From the NCBI GenBank assembly GCA_029851415.1, contig CM056744.1, forward strand, positions 118,576,838 to 118,640,837: 64,000 bases of DNA. The letters run 5' to 3'. Below are positions 49,919 through 62,062 of the stretch, in pieces. A program made the translations under genes and the position numbers. The notes beneath the pieces were generated by a model that had not been told where the DNA came from, made no database searches, and saw nothing but the letters and a program-made list of their open reading frames with translations. Position 1 is the first letter of the stretch. Every line of letters starts with the position of its first letter. This stretch comes from Eretmocerus hayati (Eukaryota > Arthropoda > Insecta > Hymenoptera > Aphelinidae).

Positions 49919-50078
49919 TGGATCTTCGACCGACATGACATGGAACTGAATCACTTGGCTAGGGATCCAGTCACCCAGTTGAAAAAAACATCCAACCATT
50001 TGGTTGAAAGATTTAACCAACTGTTTGAAGATTCAGCCAGCTAGTTGCGATGTTCAACTTTTCATAGTACGTGTATCA

Positions 50079-51001
50079 AACTATCTGCAAGTTTGAAACC
50101 ATCGAGTTCGACGATGACTCTTTGAGATTCGCTGAGATCATGAATTCGAAAATCTTCCCCGAATAGACTTGAGATAATTTTTTCGACAACTCTATCGTAT
50201 TACTTCCAAGATCAGAATGGAGTCATCCTGTGAAAAGTTTGGTTTCCATTCAAAAGCAGTCCGAATTGCCACAGAAGAAATCTTCCCCAAAGCAAATATC
50301 ACTGCGAGCATCGAAAGTTTGCCCGTTGATCGAGTACCCAATACATTATGCGCATCTACATCACATTCGAGCAAATTGACTGGAATGGCCCATGTACGCA
50401 CCTCCCATAAACTCCTTTGTGCCTTAGTCTGGTATATGTACATCTCGATTATTCTTTAGCGAATCGGGGGCATGGATTCGTCGAAACAATGGCCCGCAAG
50501 AATTGATATCCTTCCCCGAGCGAGATGCCTGCGTACACACAAATCTCATAAGATGGGTTTGCAATGAGAGAAAATATCCTGATTATACGGCGCCGCGATG
50601 AGATACGAATGCACTGCAGTTCAAAAAAGTGGAATACGTAAATGAGCAACGGGGTTATAAATCGCTGGAAGGCTCAGGATGGTACTCTGTTTCTTGGCCT
50701 TGCGCGAGTTGAGATTTTAGGATGATGGTGATGGGTAAGAGGTTCTTTGCGCGAGTTGAGACTGAACCGGGACTGATTGAGTGAGCATGCATGAATATCG
50801 CTCTCGAGGTTTTTTTATGCCAATATGATAATGGGCAACGTTCGTGAGTTGTTTATGCAAGATATTGGAGAACGGATTGACAAATATATTTCTTTTTTGC
50901 TTATAAATAGAATATGATTGCAGGTTGTTGAACGTGAGGAGAGAGAATTTATTTCAACAGCAGTGATCATTATTTACATTGTTACAAAGTCACGAGGATT
51001 G
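50079..51001. other. Non-coding stretch
   Basis: Overlapping frames on both strands at 50.2-50.45 kb have no recognised domain. Nothing else is supported. Confidence 0.5.
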
Positions 51002-51002
51002 T

Positions 51003-51046
51003 ATTAACCCATAGGCGCCTGGTGGGTCCTGCAGGACCCATTAATT
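51003..51046 (+). mobile_element. piggyBac-like terminus candidate, weak
   Basis: TTAACCCATAGGCGCCTGGT is followed by a palindrome (GGGTCCTGCAGGACCC) and another TTAA. A TTAA followed by CCC and a subterminal palindrome suggests a piggyBac-type end. No partner end was found. Confidence 0.35.
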
Positions 51047-52174
51047 AACATTATGTTGCATTTCATATTTCTATGGCAATATTATATGACTCTCAAAGGT
51101 TCCATCATCTTGTTTTAGGCCATACCTATATAAGTATTTTGTATGATTATTGAGGTCTATAAACAGTCTCCGAGTTCCCAGACGACTTTCAGAAAATCGT
51201 TCAGCCGAATTTTCAAATTGGTAAAAATGACTCGTCATTGTGCGAACTCCATTTCCAATGTTCTGAGTTTTTAATCGGGTTAGAGTCTACGGGGTTCTTC
51301 AGTGGTGTGAATAGCACTCTTTTGTCCAAGAATGCTCGCCTAGAATATACATGACGAGACTAATAACTGACATTCTAGAATGTTTTATGAGATTCTGCGC
51401 GCAATGCGCCTAATCGAAACCTCCAAAGAAGCGAATCAAAATATCTACCCGATTTTAGATGGTCTCGGTTTCGATGCGTTAATAAAAAGCCGGGTGCAAT
51501 TTTCCTCATCAGAACCAGTGATTCCAAAAGTCAATATGCGTTTTCGTACACTGAAGCCAGCATAACAACGAGAATTGAGAGAGGCAAAAATTTAGAGATG
51601 GCAATAAAAGGGTAACGGATCTTTTAAGAGCCTCCAAATTTTTGGTGTTACAAAAGGTTATGGGCATATTGATAAGGATTCTCCAGTTTTATAACGACGT
51701 CATTGAAGAGTGAATGATGAGAATTACAACAGGAATGACGAGAGGCGCGAAATTGGCGAGTTTAAATTAAAGCACTGCACTTTTTACATCCCGAATAAAT
51801 TACCTCGGGGCATCTAAAAGAAGGAGTATACATCCTACTGTCAGCCCATAACACATTCTGTAATCGTAAAGCGAGTTTACCGTCGGATGTTCTGGAAAAA
51901 AGTATTTCATATACTGAGTGCACTCTCGAGAATATCTGTTTGGAAGTGATGAAAATTACCAACGGCAAAATTTCTCAAGAATGAGTAAGACTTCGAGTTT
52001 GATCTCCGAAAACTATATTTTACAGTGTATTCAGAACCACTAAGAATTATTTTGATCGTCGAGAAGGCTTGCTCGCTTTATTGTGAGATCAAGTAGAAAC
52101 TTGGAAGGACAGGATTAGCCGAATATCCAAAATCGCGCGCGATCACGTTATCAAAAAACTCCACTACCCCACAT
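51047..52174. other. Non-coding stretch
   Basis: No gene or repeat recognised up to the edge of the long-inverted-repeat element. Confidence 0.5.
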
Positions 52175-53799
52175 GAAAATCGTATATATTTTTAATATAT
52201 TTTTAAAAGTTTCTTTTAAGCCGGTGTAAAGGTAGGATTCGGCATGTATTTCCAATATATTTTCAAGCTTAAAACAAGCTTGAAAAAAAGCTTTAGCAAA
52301 ATTTTGAAAATTTTTCAAAAAAGTTATAAATGAGCTTTAAAACGCGTAAAAAACGGACTTTCCTCAGCATTGGAGTCATTTTTTAGAGCCTGTGAACTGA
52401 CAGAGATGGACAGAGTTTGAGAAGTTGCTTGTTCAAGCTGTCGGTCAACTATGCGTTGAAGGACCTTGAAAATGCATCGGCGAAATTTTTGCTGCCGCGG
52501 GGCTCATTGCTGTAACTTTGGCGACGGATTTGGCTGTGCACACTTGACCAGCGGGCAGCACATCCACCCAAGCCACGCGTGAGTGTATGGTGGATAAAAA
52601 GTCCGAGGAAAAGCTCAGGAGCTCGGAAGGTGTCCTCTCATGAGGTTTCTGTTGTATACAGGAAGATCATAACTGCCTCAACCGTAAAATAGCATACGCT
52701 ACTCGGGAGTAAATGTCGGCCTCAAACTCCCGTGTGTTTATCGCTCTCGGCTTCGCCTCGAGCGACGATACACACCCGGGAGTAAAAGGCCCACTTTACT
52801 CCCTAGTTGCGTAATATACCTAGGGAATTTGAGCCAGTAAAGTAACTTGCGACTCCGCTTGTATCCCGCAGCACGCAAGATTGTTGTCGATCGGTTATTT
52901 ATGAACTGCAGACGCTAGACAGCATGGGAGCAACTAATCTTGTAAGCATAGGCAACAACAGAGATTGACAAAGTAGAAGTGGTGAAGGGAAACATTGAGC
53001 CTATAAATGTACATACAGCGATGCCCGGCATTTTATTGTGGAGCCTACCCTGGACTGACGAACTAAAACGCGACGGTTTATCGTGCAAACATGGAGGGTC
53101 GTCCGATAACCTCTAAACTGACATGTTGCTGAGACACTGAAAAAGCTTTCGTTGCGCCTCCTCGATCTTTGCCATTGTAATGGATTAAAGAATGGCATGT
53201 GACTTTATGCGAAATTCGTGACTGAATCGTTTTAAAATTTTTCCACACATTACTTCAAATACTCGTTATTTACCAAAATTTTTTTTTCTTTTTAATTGTT
53301 CATATAAGCCATTTCGGGCCCTCTCTTGGAGTCCTAAATGGCTAAAACTTTGACAATTTCATAATTCCCCTAGTTGAAAAATTTATTGTATAGTCACGCG
53401 TGGCGTGGGTGGGTGTGCTACCTGCTAGTCGGGTGTACATGCCAAATCCTTCGCCAAAGTCACAACAATGCGCACAGCGGCAGCAACAATTTCGCCGATG
53501 CATTTTCAAAGTCCATCCAACTAAGAGTTGGCCGACAGCTTCAGCAAGCAATTTCTCAAACTCTGTCGATCTCTGCCAATTCACAGGCTCTAAAAAATGG
53601 CTCAATGCTGATGAAAATCCGTTTTTACGCGTTTTAAAGCTTATTTATAACTTTTTTGAAAAATTTTCAAAATTTTGCTAAAGCTCTTTTCAAGCTTGTT
53701 TCAAGCCTAAAAATATATTGGAAATACATGCCGAATCCTACTTTTACACCGGCTTAAAAAAAAACTTTTAAAAATATATTAAAAATATATATGATTTTC
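52175..53799. mobile_element. Long-inverted-repeat element, 1.6 kb
   Basis: The arms of about 415 bases (52175-52590 and 53385-53799) are inverted copies. The edges are GAAAATCGTATATATTTTT and its complement. Further matches are TTCGGCATGTATTTCCAATA, GCATCGGCGAAATTTTTGCT, GCCTGTGAACTGACAGAGAT and the ACGCGTG at the inner edge, each with its complement. The 800-base centre contains a separate small palindrome (52699-52805). No transposase frame is present; the 87-residue minus-strand frame at 53342-53605 lies mostly in the right arm. Confidence 0.92.
52699..52805. repeat. Small palindrome inside the 52-54 kb element
   Basis: CTACTCGGGAGTAAA pairs with TTTACTCCCTAG, AACTCCCGTGTGTTTATCG with CGATACACACCCGGGAGT, and GCTCTCGGC with GCCTCGAGC, in two nested hairpins. 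Confidence 0.75.
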
Positions 53800-55458
53800 A
53801 CCTGGGTCACTTAAAAAATTACCAATCATTCATATCTCGCATTGCACGGCAATCCAAGAGCATAAATACTGTATTTGCATAAAATTCAAGAAGACGCAAG
53901 CACATACTAATCTCAAAATTGTCGCACGAGTCCTTTCTCGCAATTCAAAGACACAATTTTCATAATTCTCATCCTGCCCTCTCGAACACTCGACCACAGT
54001 AAACTTTGAACGATAATCGAAGCTGTCGAATCGAGAAACGAATTAAATCTCGTACATACAGAGTATGCAATCCGTGTATGTAAATATTCTATGGATGGAA
54101 TCAAAGGCTGCGCGCGATGCGGCTCAACTACCGCGGTTAACAACATAATCTCGTATACGTGCGTGCACTCCGTTCAATAAAACGTTTCCTCAATCATCCA
54201 CACTCGCGCGCAGTTGTTGAAAGCTTCCATTCGCGTAAAACTGCCTACATGCGTATTCCGAAGAATCGAGGGCAGTTTGTACTTCTACTCATCTACCCAT
54301 ACATTAACATCTGTATAATGATATTAGACAAACGTTACAGAAGTAGATATGGTGGCTCGTTTGATCGTACCACGTATTAGACAGCATTTATTGACTATTG
54401 TAAGCATTTTATAATGCCGGGATAATCCGAGTACCTTTAGATGAGGCAGAAGTTCGTATGCGTTTGTATATTTGCAATGTTTATAAAGGCGAATCGAGTT
54501 GGCAAGAGACGTGGAACGATGATGTAGCCCCAGGTGCAAATTTATTTATATGAAGCTCGAGTGTACGCAGAGTTGACGATGATGGAATCGCAATCAAGTC
54601 GCTTTCATTCACAACTCGCGAGATGCATCGTAGAGATGCGCGGAAAATACTCGTGATGGGGAAGGTAAAGCTCGAGAGAGCTTTGAGTCTGATCCCGGAA
54701 ATAAAGCTCTTGGCTTTCTAAGCTTTCGTATGTTCTATTCTGAAGGATGAATATGTGACAGCTGGCATCACCGTTTGTCTGTGTAAATGCTCGATGTGTC
54801 TTTCGTTCTGCTCGTGCGGATGATAATTAACGCGGCGTCGGTCGTTTGCTTGTACACCACGTGACGTGGACTTGAGTCGCAACATCCTTTGGTATGGAGA
54901 GCTTGCGAGCTTTCATACTTACAAAAATTTTGGGCCAAGATGCTTTAGATTGTCGTTGTGTTATTGAACAAGCCGAGTTCGGAATACCAGTACTCGTCCA
55001 TTGAATTTTGGACCGCTCACTATCCACTACATTGATACAAATTCAATCTATAGGCACACCCTTCCAATGAAAATGCGAAAAAAAATCATGAATATTTAAG
55101 TAAAAAGTCGCTCTATCGGTCAAATTGTATTTTTATGAATAAATCTACTAGATCATTCGATGCTTCCAAAATAATATTGATAGCGTGATAGGCATTAGGT
55201 TCGAGAATAGTTGATATATCGGCGCAGACACACAAATTTTGAATTTTCAACTGAAGCCGTCTATTTGACACTTTCGATGATGGCGTGAGTGTGAATGTGA
55301 GTTGAGTAAGCGCCGATTTTCATGTCAGTGTTCCATTGACCATCGAGACATATAGACAGTACGTCCAGAGCAGAGTACAGAGGATTGCGCGGTTAAACAG
55401 CCAAGTGCCGCGCCAATAATACTTGTTGAGTGTTCGAGTGCGCAAATTGCAACTGCAA
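53800..55458. other. Non-coding stretch
   Basis: No gene recognised. Open frames at 53.9-55.0 kb have no signature. Confidence 0.5.
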
Positions 55459-55608
55459 TCAGTTGTCGCTCTAATCAATCCACACGGATGTGCATCGACA
55501 ATCGTGAAATACTCACATTGACAATAGATTACCTGCACGTTGCTGATGGAATATTGGGATTAGAACAGGTCACCTGCTCATCTCAGAACACGCAACCACA
55601 AGAAAAAG
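55459..55608 (+). promoter_or_regulatory. Possible promoter and 5' UTR exon of the zinc-knuckle gene
   Basis: TCAGTTG at about 55459 resembles an arthropod initiator. AAAAAGGTAATA at 55603-55614 is a fair splice donor that could join the strong acceptor at 56213, making a 605-base intron. This is only a model, and an exon further upstream is equally possible. Confidence 0.25.
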
Positions 55609-56245
55609 GTAATATCACCTGCGTATGTTTTGATTCAATTTTTGAGAGCTTCATTACACAAAAATTCTAGTTGTGCGCTCGATTAATCGAAAAAATATCG
55701 CCGATTACATCATCATTTTTTGAAATAAACAAATTGAGAGTCGGCCGTAATTTTTTGTTCACATTTATCGCGTTAAAGTCTGCCATCCTCGCGAACAGTA
55801 TTTCACCTCGAATATTCCAGCCAGCTTGGCCAAGTAAATGAGAATTCGTAAATACTCGAAATACTGTCAATGTAAATAGTTTTCCGGGATTGATGATTTG
55901 AGATTCGGTTGTTGTTGTGCTCGCACATAATCTGTATGCCATATCTGATGCTATTAGCATATACTATTCTACTTTGTTGTGATGATTCAAATATGTTCAA
56001 TCGAGATTTCCTCATCCTGTCGACTACCATCATAATGTGTAGGGCGACCATACGACTCCGAGTCATCAATCGCGAGACGAAAAGGCAATGCAACAAACTT
56101 TTACCAAATCAACTCTTATTCTCACTTATTTTCGTTGACGTGACCCCCCCCCCTCTCACACGTATCCTCACAACAAGAGTTTAATTTTCCCACTCTTGTT
56201 TTGCTTGTTGCAGAGTACCAACAGTCGGTCACGTGATCACCCATC

Positions 56246-57130
56246 ATGGCGCCAATCAGGCTTCGTACAAACCGCCGTGCCAATGCCTCAAATGGCCCCA
56301 ATACACCCATGGTTCCCAACCCCCAACTGGTCAAAGAAGAACCCATGGACCCATGCGTGAACCCCCATCCTCACCACCACCATCACCAGACTTCAATCAA
56401 AGATCCCAAGGTCAACTGGCCCGAATCGCTTCAACAGCTGATGGACCAGCTCGAGGCATCGAGACTGAAGGAAGCCGAAGCCGTCAGACGTGTCGAGGAA
56501 CAGTTGCTCAACATCCAGTGGCGCTTAGACCGACTCCAGCAGCAAGTCGAGCGACGTCCATCACCTGCCAACAACACCATATCACCAGCCTCTTCGTTCA
56601 CCTCCGGTCCCCATCCGCCCTTCCATCCCCACTTGTCACCCCATTTTCCACCACACCATCATCATCATCATCATAACTACCCTCATCAAAATCCTCATCA
56701 ATACCATCAGGATCACTCAGCCGACGATGAGTCGGATTCTTCCTGGCCACGTCTACCACCACCAGCACCAATTTTCCAACGTCAGCCACCACCACCACCA
56801 CCACCACCACTATTAATGATGCCTAGACGAGATGCCAGAGTTGAACCGTATCCTAGACAAGGTCCGAGGCAGCAAAAACAGCATTATCAAAAGGTGAAAG
56901 GTGTGAGGTGTGAGAAGTGTGGAAAAGCTGGTCATTATACGAAAAATTGCTGGATTAAGGTGGTGAAAAAGTGTAACGTGTGCAACAGGCCGGGACACTA
57001 TAATTGGGAATGTAGAAATGCCAAGACTGCTGCGGGCCAGAGGTTCGTCGATGCGATGACTATTCAGCCTGGACGCGCATCCGCGCCTCCAACGAATTCG
57101 ACGAATCTTAGAGGTGGACCTAGACGGTAA
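56246..57130 (+). CDS. Two-CCHC zinc-knuckle protein, 294 residues
   Basis: A strong acceptor (TTGTTTTGCTTGTTGCAG) ends at 56213. In the exon that follows, a TGA lies in frame 12 bases before the ATG at 56246, so this ATG is the start. Residues 1-50 are basic, with LVKEEP at 28-33 (a SUMO-consensus-like VKEE) and a His cluster. Residues 59-104 form a Gln/Glu-rich coiled coil. Residues 105-200 are Pro/His-rich with H7 and P8 runs and an acidic DDESDSS. Two CCHC knuckles follow: C222-C225-H230-C235 and C243-C246-H251-C256 (C-x2-C-x4-H-x4-C). Knuckles of this kind bind single-stranded RNA or DNA. It resembles a domesticated Gag or a cellular zinc-knuckle protein; no protease, reverse transcriptase or LTR is visible nearby. 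Composition is more GC-rich than the flanks. A real gene, function unknown. Confidence 0.82.
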   Translation: MAPIRLRTNRRANASNGPNTPMVPNPQLVKEEPMDPCVNPHPHHHHHQTSIKDPKVNWPESLQQLMDQLEASRLKEAEAVRRVEEQLLNIQWRLDRLQQQVERRPSPANNTISPASSFTSGPHPPFHPHLSPHFPPHHHHHHHNYPHQNPHQYHQDHSADDESDSSWPRLPPPAPIFQRQPPPPPPPPLLMMPRRDARVEPYPRQGPRQQKQHYQKVKGVRCEKCGKAGHYTKNCWIKVVKKCNVCNRPGHYNWECRNAKTAAGQRFVDAMTIQPGRASAPPTNSTNLRGGPRR

Positions 57131-60100
57131 ACAACTTCTCGACACCTGGACAACTTCTCCTGGAAGACTGATTTAGCTTTCAATACTTTTTGTACTTCGT
57201 TTCTATTTGTAGAATTTTTATTCATTTTTTCGAGCAATTTTTTAAAAAGATTGCCGCACAATCGAAGAGTGTTGACATTTTTATTGACGATATCAGCTTT
57301 TGCAGTAGCGATGTGTTGAGTAATTTGATAATTTTTTAGACGATTGTTAATGTTACAACTTGTATGATGTCAAATGTAGAAAGCAGAATTGTACTTGTGT
57401 TCAACCTGTTAGAATTATACAAAATATTTTCGAACGATTTTTTCGACAAATTTATTCATCCAAAAACCCATAATTATTTTCAAAATCTCGATCAATTGTT
57501 ACGAATTTTGTCCAACATTCTCTGCATTTCATCTATGAATTTCATTTCAATCAAATTGAAAAATCCAAAGATCATAAAGTTCATACAATATAAAAAATTG
57601 AAGAGGCAGGATGATCTACATTCATTTAATTAAACACAATGTGCCTGGAAATATCAATAATAATAATCGAGCAAATCAAGGACCTCTGAACTCTCCAACG
57701 CTACAATCCACAGGGGGATGGAGTTCAAGCTCGCTATATACGCAGATAGTAAGATAACTATTCACTACTATCGTCTAGTTGAACAGTCAGCTGCGAGAGC
57801 GTCTCTGACGATTGAGGCGCCCTACAATCTCTACCTCTCGATTCCATTTGCTTTGGTATGTCCTATACATATATCTCGGCGTATCGAGAGCCACTTGGCT
57901 ATTACAGAGGACTGCAGCACGCGAATATTGTGCGACAGTAGCAATCGAGTGGTCTATATTCAGGTAAACTCGGTAATCCTAGTATAGCAACTGAGAGGAG
58001 ACAAAGCTCATCACATCGAGCCACACAATGATAATAGCTATTGTACTGTGATTAGATTGCTGTGCGGATAATTGAACGTCCATAGGATTGATTCCAAGAA
58101 TTTTGATTTTCTCTCTCTGATAAATCGAAAAAATTTACCTGACAATGAGTTTTGATTTGATGCTCTTTCAATTTTGTAAATCAGTCACTTTCAGATAACT
58201 TCAGACTCGCTTTTAGAGCTAAAAAATGTCACTCGCATTGGTCAAAGATATTTTTCGGTTCATTCGGTTTAGAATCTCACACCTGCGTTTACTTCACAGT
58301 TCAAATTAACGACACAAAAGCACTTCCCCAAGTACCAAACTCGATCGTCCTATCGAATATTAGAAGTTGAGTATCACTAAAGGGGTACCTCTTCTTAAAT
58401 TCTAAATATGCATTTCCAATATCACTATCGTAATGGGCTGATTACTTTGTCGATCTCATATTTGTTTTCGATTTTCTTCGTCGGGGGTGACGATAGAGTT
58501 ATCGATTGTGGTTCGATTATCGAGATGTTGAAGAATGAAATGATGCATATATAATATATACTCGAAATCGCAGGGCTATTCCAAAACCAAGAAATCTGCA
58601 AAGCTCTGACTAGTTCGAATTTTCGTACGACTCATCACTGTGAACAAAAAGACTTTATTGTAAAATATCAAGCTCGTGAATTTTCATCCCTGATCATCTC
58701 GACGATCAGATCATAATCGACGATGACTTATAATTCACGCGCACTCATTACAAAATTGATACATTTCGAATATGAAATGTAAAAAAGAAGATCTGTCACA
58801 GAATCAATTTCGAGGCAACTTTTGAAAAAAGTTCTTTCAAGGTACTCAAAACGATCGGCTTGATTGCACATTCTAGTATGTTTTTTTACGGAAAACACTT
58901 GAATATTCCTCTTGGGGGAAAAAATTGTCAAAAATTTCCCAACAGTATCAACTGGTGTCCGAAGATATCCCCTGAACAAACAGTGAAATTTTGACGGCGC
59001 AACGGAATCTAGCTTGACATTAATGCAATAGCATAGAAGTGAATTCCAGATATTACAAGTCAACGTGGCAGTTCGACTCGATCCACGTAAGATACGGTTC
59101 CCACCAGTTTTTCAAGATGCCGAGCCACGATTTTTTGAGCCGATGCAGTTTTGTCGGTTCTCGCGCGTACGGCTTTTTTTACTACCGATTGCACGCATGC
59201 GAGAGTATCGTCATCATCATCTTCATCCGCGATCTGTAGCAACAGCGGCATTTCTCCCTCTCTCGTCTCGTAAAACCCCACTGCGAACATCCAACGCTTA
59301 CTTACGAAATTCTTTCTACGTACATATTCAGTTTAGCTCTTTCTCATGCGAGACGCACCGCGAGAAACACGATCTGGGCGGTTGCACGTTGCAATATTCA
59401 CACGCAAAATTCAATCGAAAGTTTCGTAGCTTAGTTTGCGACTGGATTATGTCAGTTTTCACATTTGATTCTGTCCGAATAAAGTAGCAATAGTTTCTGC
59501 GTTTTTCTTATTAAGATCGAAATTATCTCGGAAAATATAATACAAGAGAATTCAATATGATAATTTCATAAGGGCTGATGGTGTTTCTATACAAGTTAAT
59601 TATTCAAAATTGATAGTTCAACGCCTCCTATTCATCAAGTTCTATCTTGAAGATCAGGATTATAGTGTCCTATTTTAGCCCTCCTGCGAATACGATTTCC
59701 TCTTGTTTTCCGTCTCAAAATGCACGAGTTTTTTGCAAGCTTGAATGACGTCGCAAAGTGTTGTCTTTCAAGTTTTCAGGGTCGCTGAGCACGAACTTGG
59801 TGCTTAAAAGATGCATTTATGTGTTCCAGAACCGGTTCGGCTAGTTAAAGTGAGATTTTTTATGTAAAAACGACGTCATTTTGGAACCGCCATTTAGGAT
59901 TTTCATTTTTATAAGGGTGATTTCGGTCACCCCGACCCCGAAAAACCCCCGAGTAACAAGTTTCAGCTCGATTCGAGCATGTTTATGATTTTAATTCTAC
60001 ATAGAAAAGTTTCTCTGCAATGTGCACAATTTCCACTAATTTTGGCAGTTTTCAATAGCTCTTCCACCACAATAGCGACGAAATATGGCGAATCTGAGTT

Positions 60101-61053
60101 AATCCATCTTGAAGAGAATCACCTTAGCTCCAATTTGCCTTATCGAACAAGTCAAAAGTTATTCAAAATAGTGTTAGGACGTGTACATACGACACTTTTT
60201 CATGCGCAGGATGGTTAAAATGCGAGGCGTTACAGTTCTATTTGAACTTCCGTACAATATGATCGTATCTCAGGGGAAATCTCAGAGGGTTATGAGAGTG
60301 CATTTTATATTGGGAAATTTTATTCAAAAATTCTCGAAATGGAGATCCCCCCCCCCTCATTCACTTTTTTTTCAAAAGTAAAACTAGGCGAGTATGAGGT
60401 TTAGAAAAGAACCATTCATCTCCAGTACATTAAAACTTCAAATTTTATACGACATGGTTTAAACTCTTGGGAGGAATGAGATCTAAAAAAACCATGTCGA
60501 GTATTTTTTGAGCCGATTTGTCACGATCAACATATCATCACTGATAGAGACTAGAGCCACTTTCCTCCAATCAAATCTTTCTTTCAATTCATCCTAATGG
60601 TGGTGGTTTGACAATTTCTTACTAGCTAATTTTCGCTGAAATGACCCGAACTTTAGGTGAGTAGAAGAGGTACAAGGGAATATCGAAATAGAGAAAATAT
60701 AACTAGCTATTTTTCAGCACAGTATGTCGCGGAAATGAAATGATTGCTCATAGATTTCAATCCTTCCTGTACTTAAGGTATTCACAAAGTTCAAGAAATC
60801 TCATTGAACTCGCAGGTAGACTGAACAACACAGACTGGTCATCTCACAATTTCAGGACTCTCTAGGCAGGGAAGCGGGAAATGGTTTCATCCAATTCAAG
60901 TCGGTGAACAAGCGAAAAGTTCACGCATCGAATCATGAAAATTCATTATTTTTCAGTATTGCTGTTGGCGCTCATGGATAATCTTCATTTTGCCTAGACG
61001 AATCAACGACAAAGTAATATTCACAACACTCAAAGTTCGTTAAAAAAAATCTC
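57131..61053. other. 3' flank and non-coding stretch
   Basis: ATTAAA at 57630-57635 may be the poly(A) signal of the zinc-knuckle gene. Beyond that I see no supported exon. Frames at 58728-59063 (minus) and 59065-59487 (plus) have no recognised domain. The text around 59.65-60.4 kb has the look of an unclassified dispersed repeat, but no termini are visible. Confidence 0.45.
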
Positions 61054-61059
61054 TTTATT
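61054..61059 (-). terminator. Poly(A) signal of the 61.3 kb gene
   Basis: AATAAA on the minus strand, 259 bases after the stop codon at 61318. Confidence 0.6.
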
Positions 61060-61317
61060 GTAGCCCATACATGTATACTTTTTCCATTTGTGATTTTGGT
61101 CAGATCAGTTATACAAAATGATTGAGGATACTTTCCCATTCGGTGAGCATCACTTCCTTCATTGGTCCCGATCGTGAATAATCTTCAAACTACAGTACTA
61201 CCAAGAATATAGGTATGTCTATGATTACGGAACCCACTGAAGAATCGAAAGAAAACAGTGCAGCCTTTGCTGTAGATTACTCTTAAGATATGAGTATGTG
61301 GGAAGAAGTTCTCAGAA

Positions 61318-62006
61318 TCAAAAGTTTTCTATTTTAATGCATTTTACGGTACTGTAAGCCATTGCGATACAGTAAATTCCGTTTTCGGCGTCCTTTTCAA
61401 AAATTGTCGGTCTATGCTGCGGATCTGGATGTGGATGGCGAGGAGAACCACCTCCTGTATCGTACCCCCTGTAAAGTATATCACCACGATGTTTCTTACC
61501 ATTTGCATCGATAACATCGTAACGCAAGCTACATTCAGTGAGATAACGAGTCGAGCAGTGAACGACCATTACGCCACCGCCAAGCAAATTGTACATGCTG
61601 ACAAAAGTTATAGTCCAATCAGAATTATCGACTTCAGTGGCATTTTCATGATACGGTTGGAAATCGTGATTGAACAACTTGCACTGTAGACCATACTTTC
61701 CAAAGCAGATGCTGAAATTTCCATGAGCAGCCGAATGAGCGAGGGGGTAATATTCGATTCGACGGGAGTCAACACTGTGATTGGCTGGATTTAAAATCTC
61801 AATGTAAGACCTGTAACATTCGTAACTGCAGGGATATCTCAAGATGAAGTGTTTCAAGAAACCACTGGGATCTATGATCGAATCGAATTTACGTCTATCA
61901 TTGGAGTAACCGTTTAGTGGAATGTTGTTGTGTTCCTCGAGGAGATTCCCGTTGTGGTTGTAAAGCTTCATACACATATGATCTTCAGCACATGGCTCAT
62001 CATTGG
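61318..62006 (-). CDS. Last exon of a Cys-rich protein with two repeated modules (partial)
   Basis: The frame from the ATG at 61977 gives 219 residues. It stays open ten codons further upstream (including EPCAEDH) to a TGA whose AG could be the acceptor (62007-62008). So this is probably a 3' exon starting near 62006, not a whole gene. Two modules can be aligned. Module 1 opens CMKLYNH (2-8), has C50-x3-C54 and closes NFSICFGKYGLQC (87-99). Module 2 opens CKLFNH (99-104), has C141-x7-C149 and closes GIYCIAMAYSTVKC (200-213). The upstream CAEDHMC looks like the end of a third module. Evenly spaced Cys and Asn-x-Ser/Thr sites suggest a secreted or extracellular protein. A His/Pro-rich insert (180-190) sits in module 2. 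I do not recognise the family. It is followed by AATAAA at 61059-61054. Confidence 0.68.
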
Positions 62007-62062
62007 CTCAAAAATCGGCGCTGCTTCTGCGCCGCTTTCCATGTTGTATACAGGGCTATTGA

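Larger units (their letters stand above)
49285..50078. mobile_element. TTGGTTGAA-ended element carrying three 5S-like segments
   Basis: The left end (ACCCTGTGAAAGATTCATTC, AAACTTCATCCAGCTTGTTT) aligns with the left end of the element at 24461. The right end has CCAACCATTTGGTTGAAAG, AACCAACTGTTTGAAGATTC and a terminal GTGTATCAAAC, as at 25031. Inside are 5S-like segments at 49508 (+), 49615 (-) and 49861 (-). A 129-residue frame (49655-50044) runs across the 5S-like and TTGGTTGAA repeats and is not called a gene. Confidence 0.7.

Noticed and set aside
53342..53605. 87-residue minus-strand frame with Cys clusters (CCCRCAHCC)
   Set aside because: It lies mostly within the right arm of the 52-54 kb inverted repeat and has no known zinc-finger spacing.
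56233..56676. 147-residue frame overlapping the zinc-knuckle gene
   Set aside because: It is an out-of-frame shadow of the real coding sequence.
59065..59487. 140-residue plus-strand open frame
   Set aside because: It is rich in Arg, Phe and Ser without any motif and overlaps several other frames. No promoter or poly(A) context.
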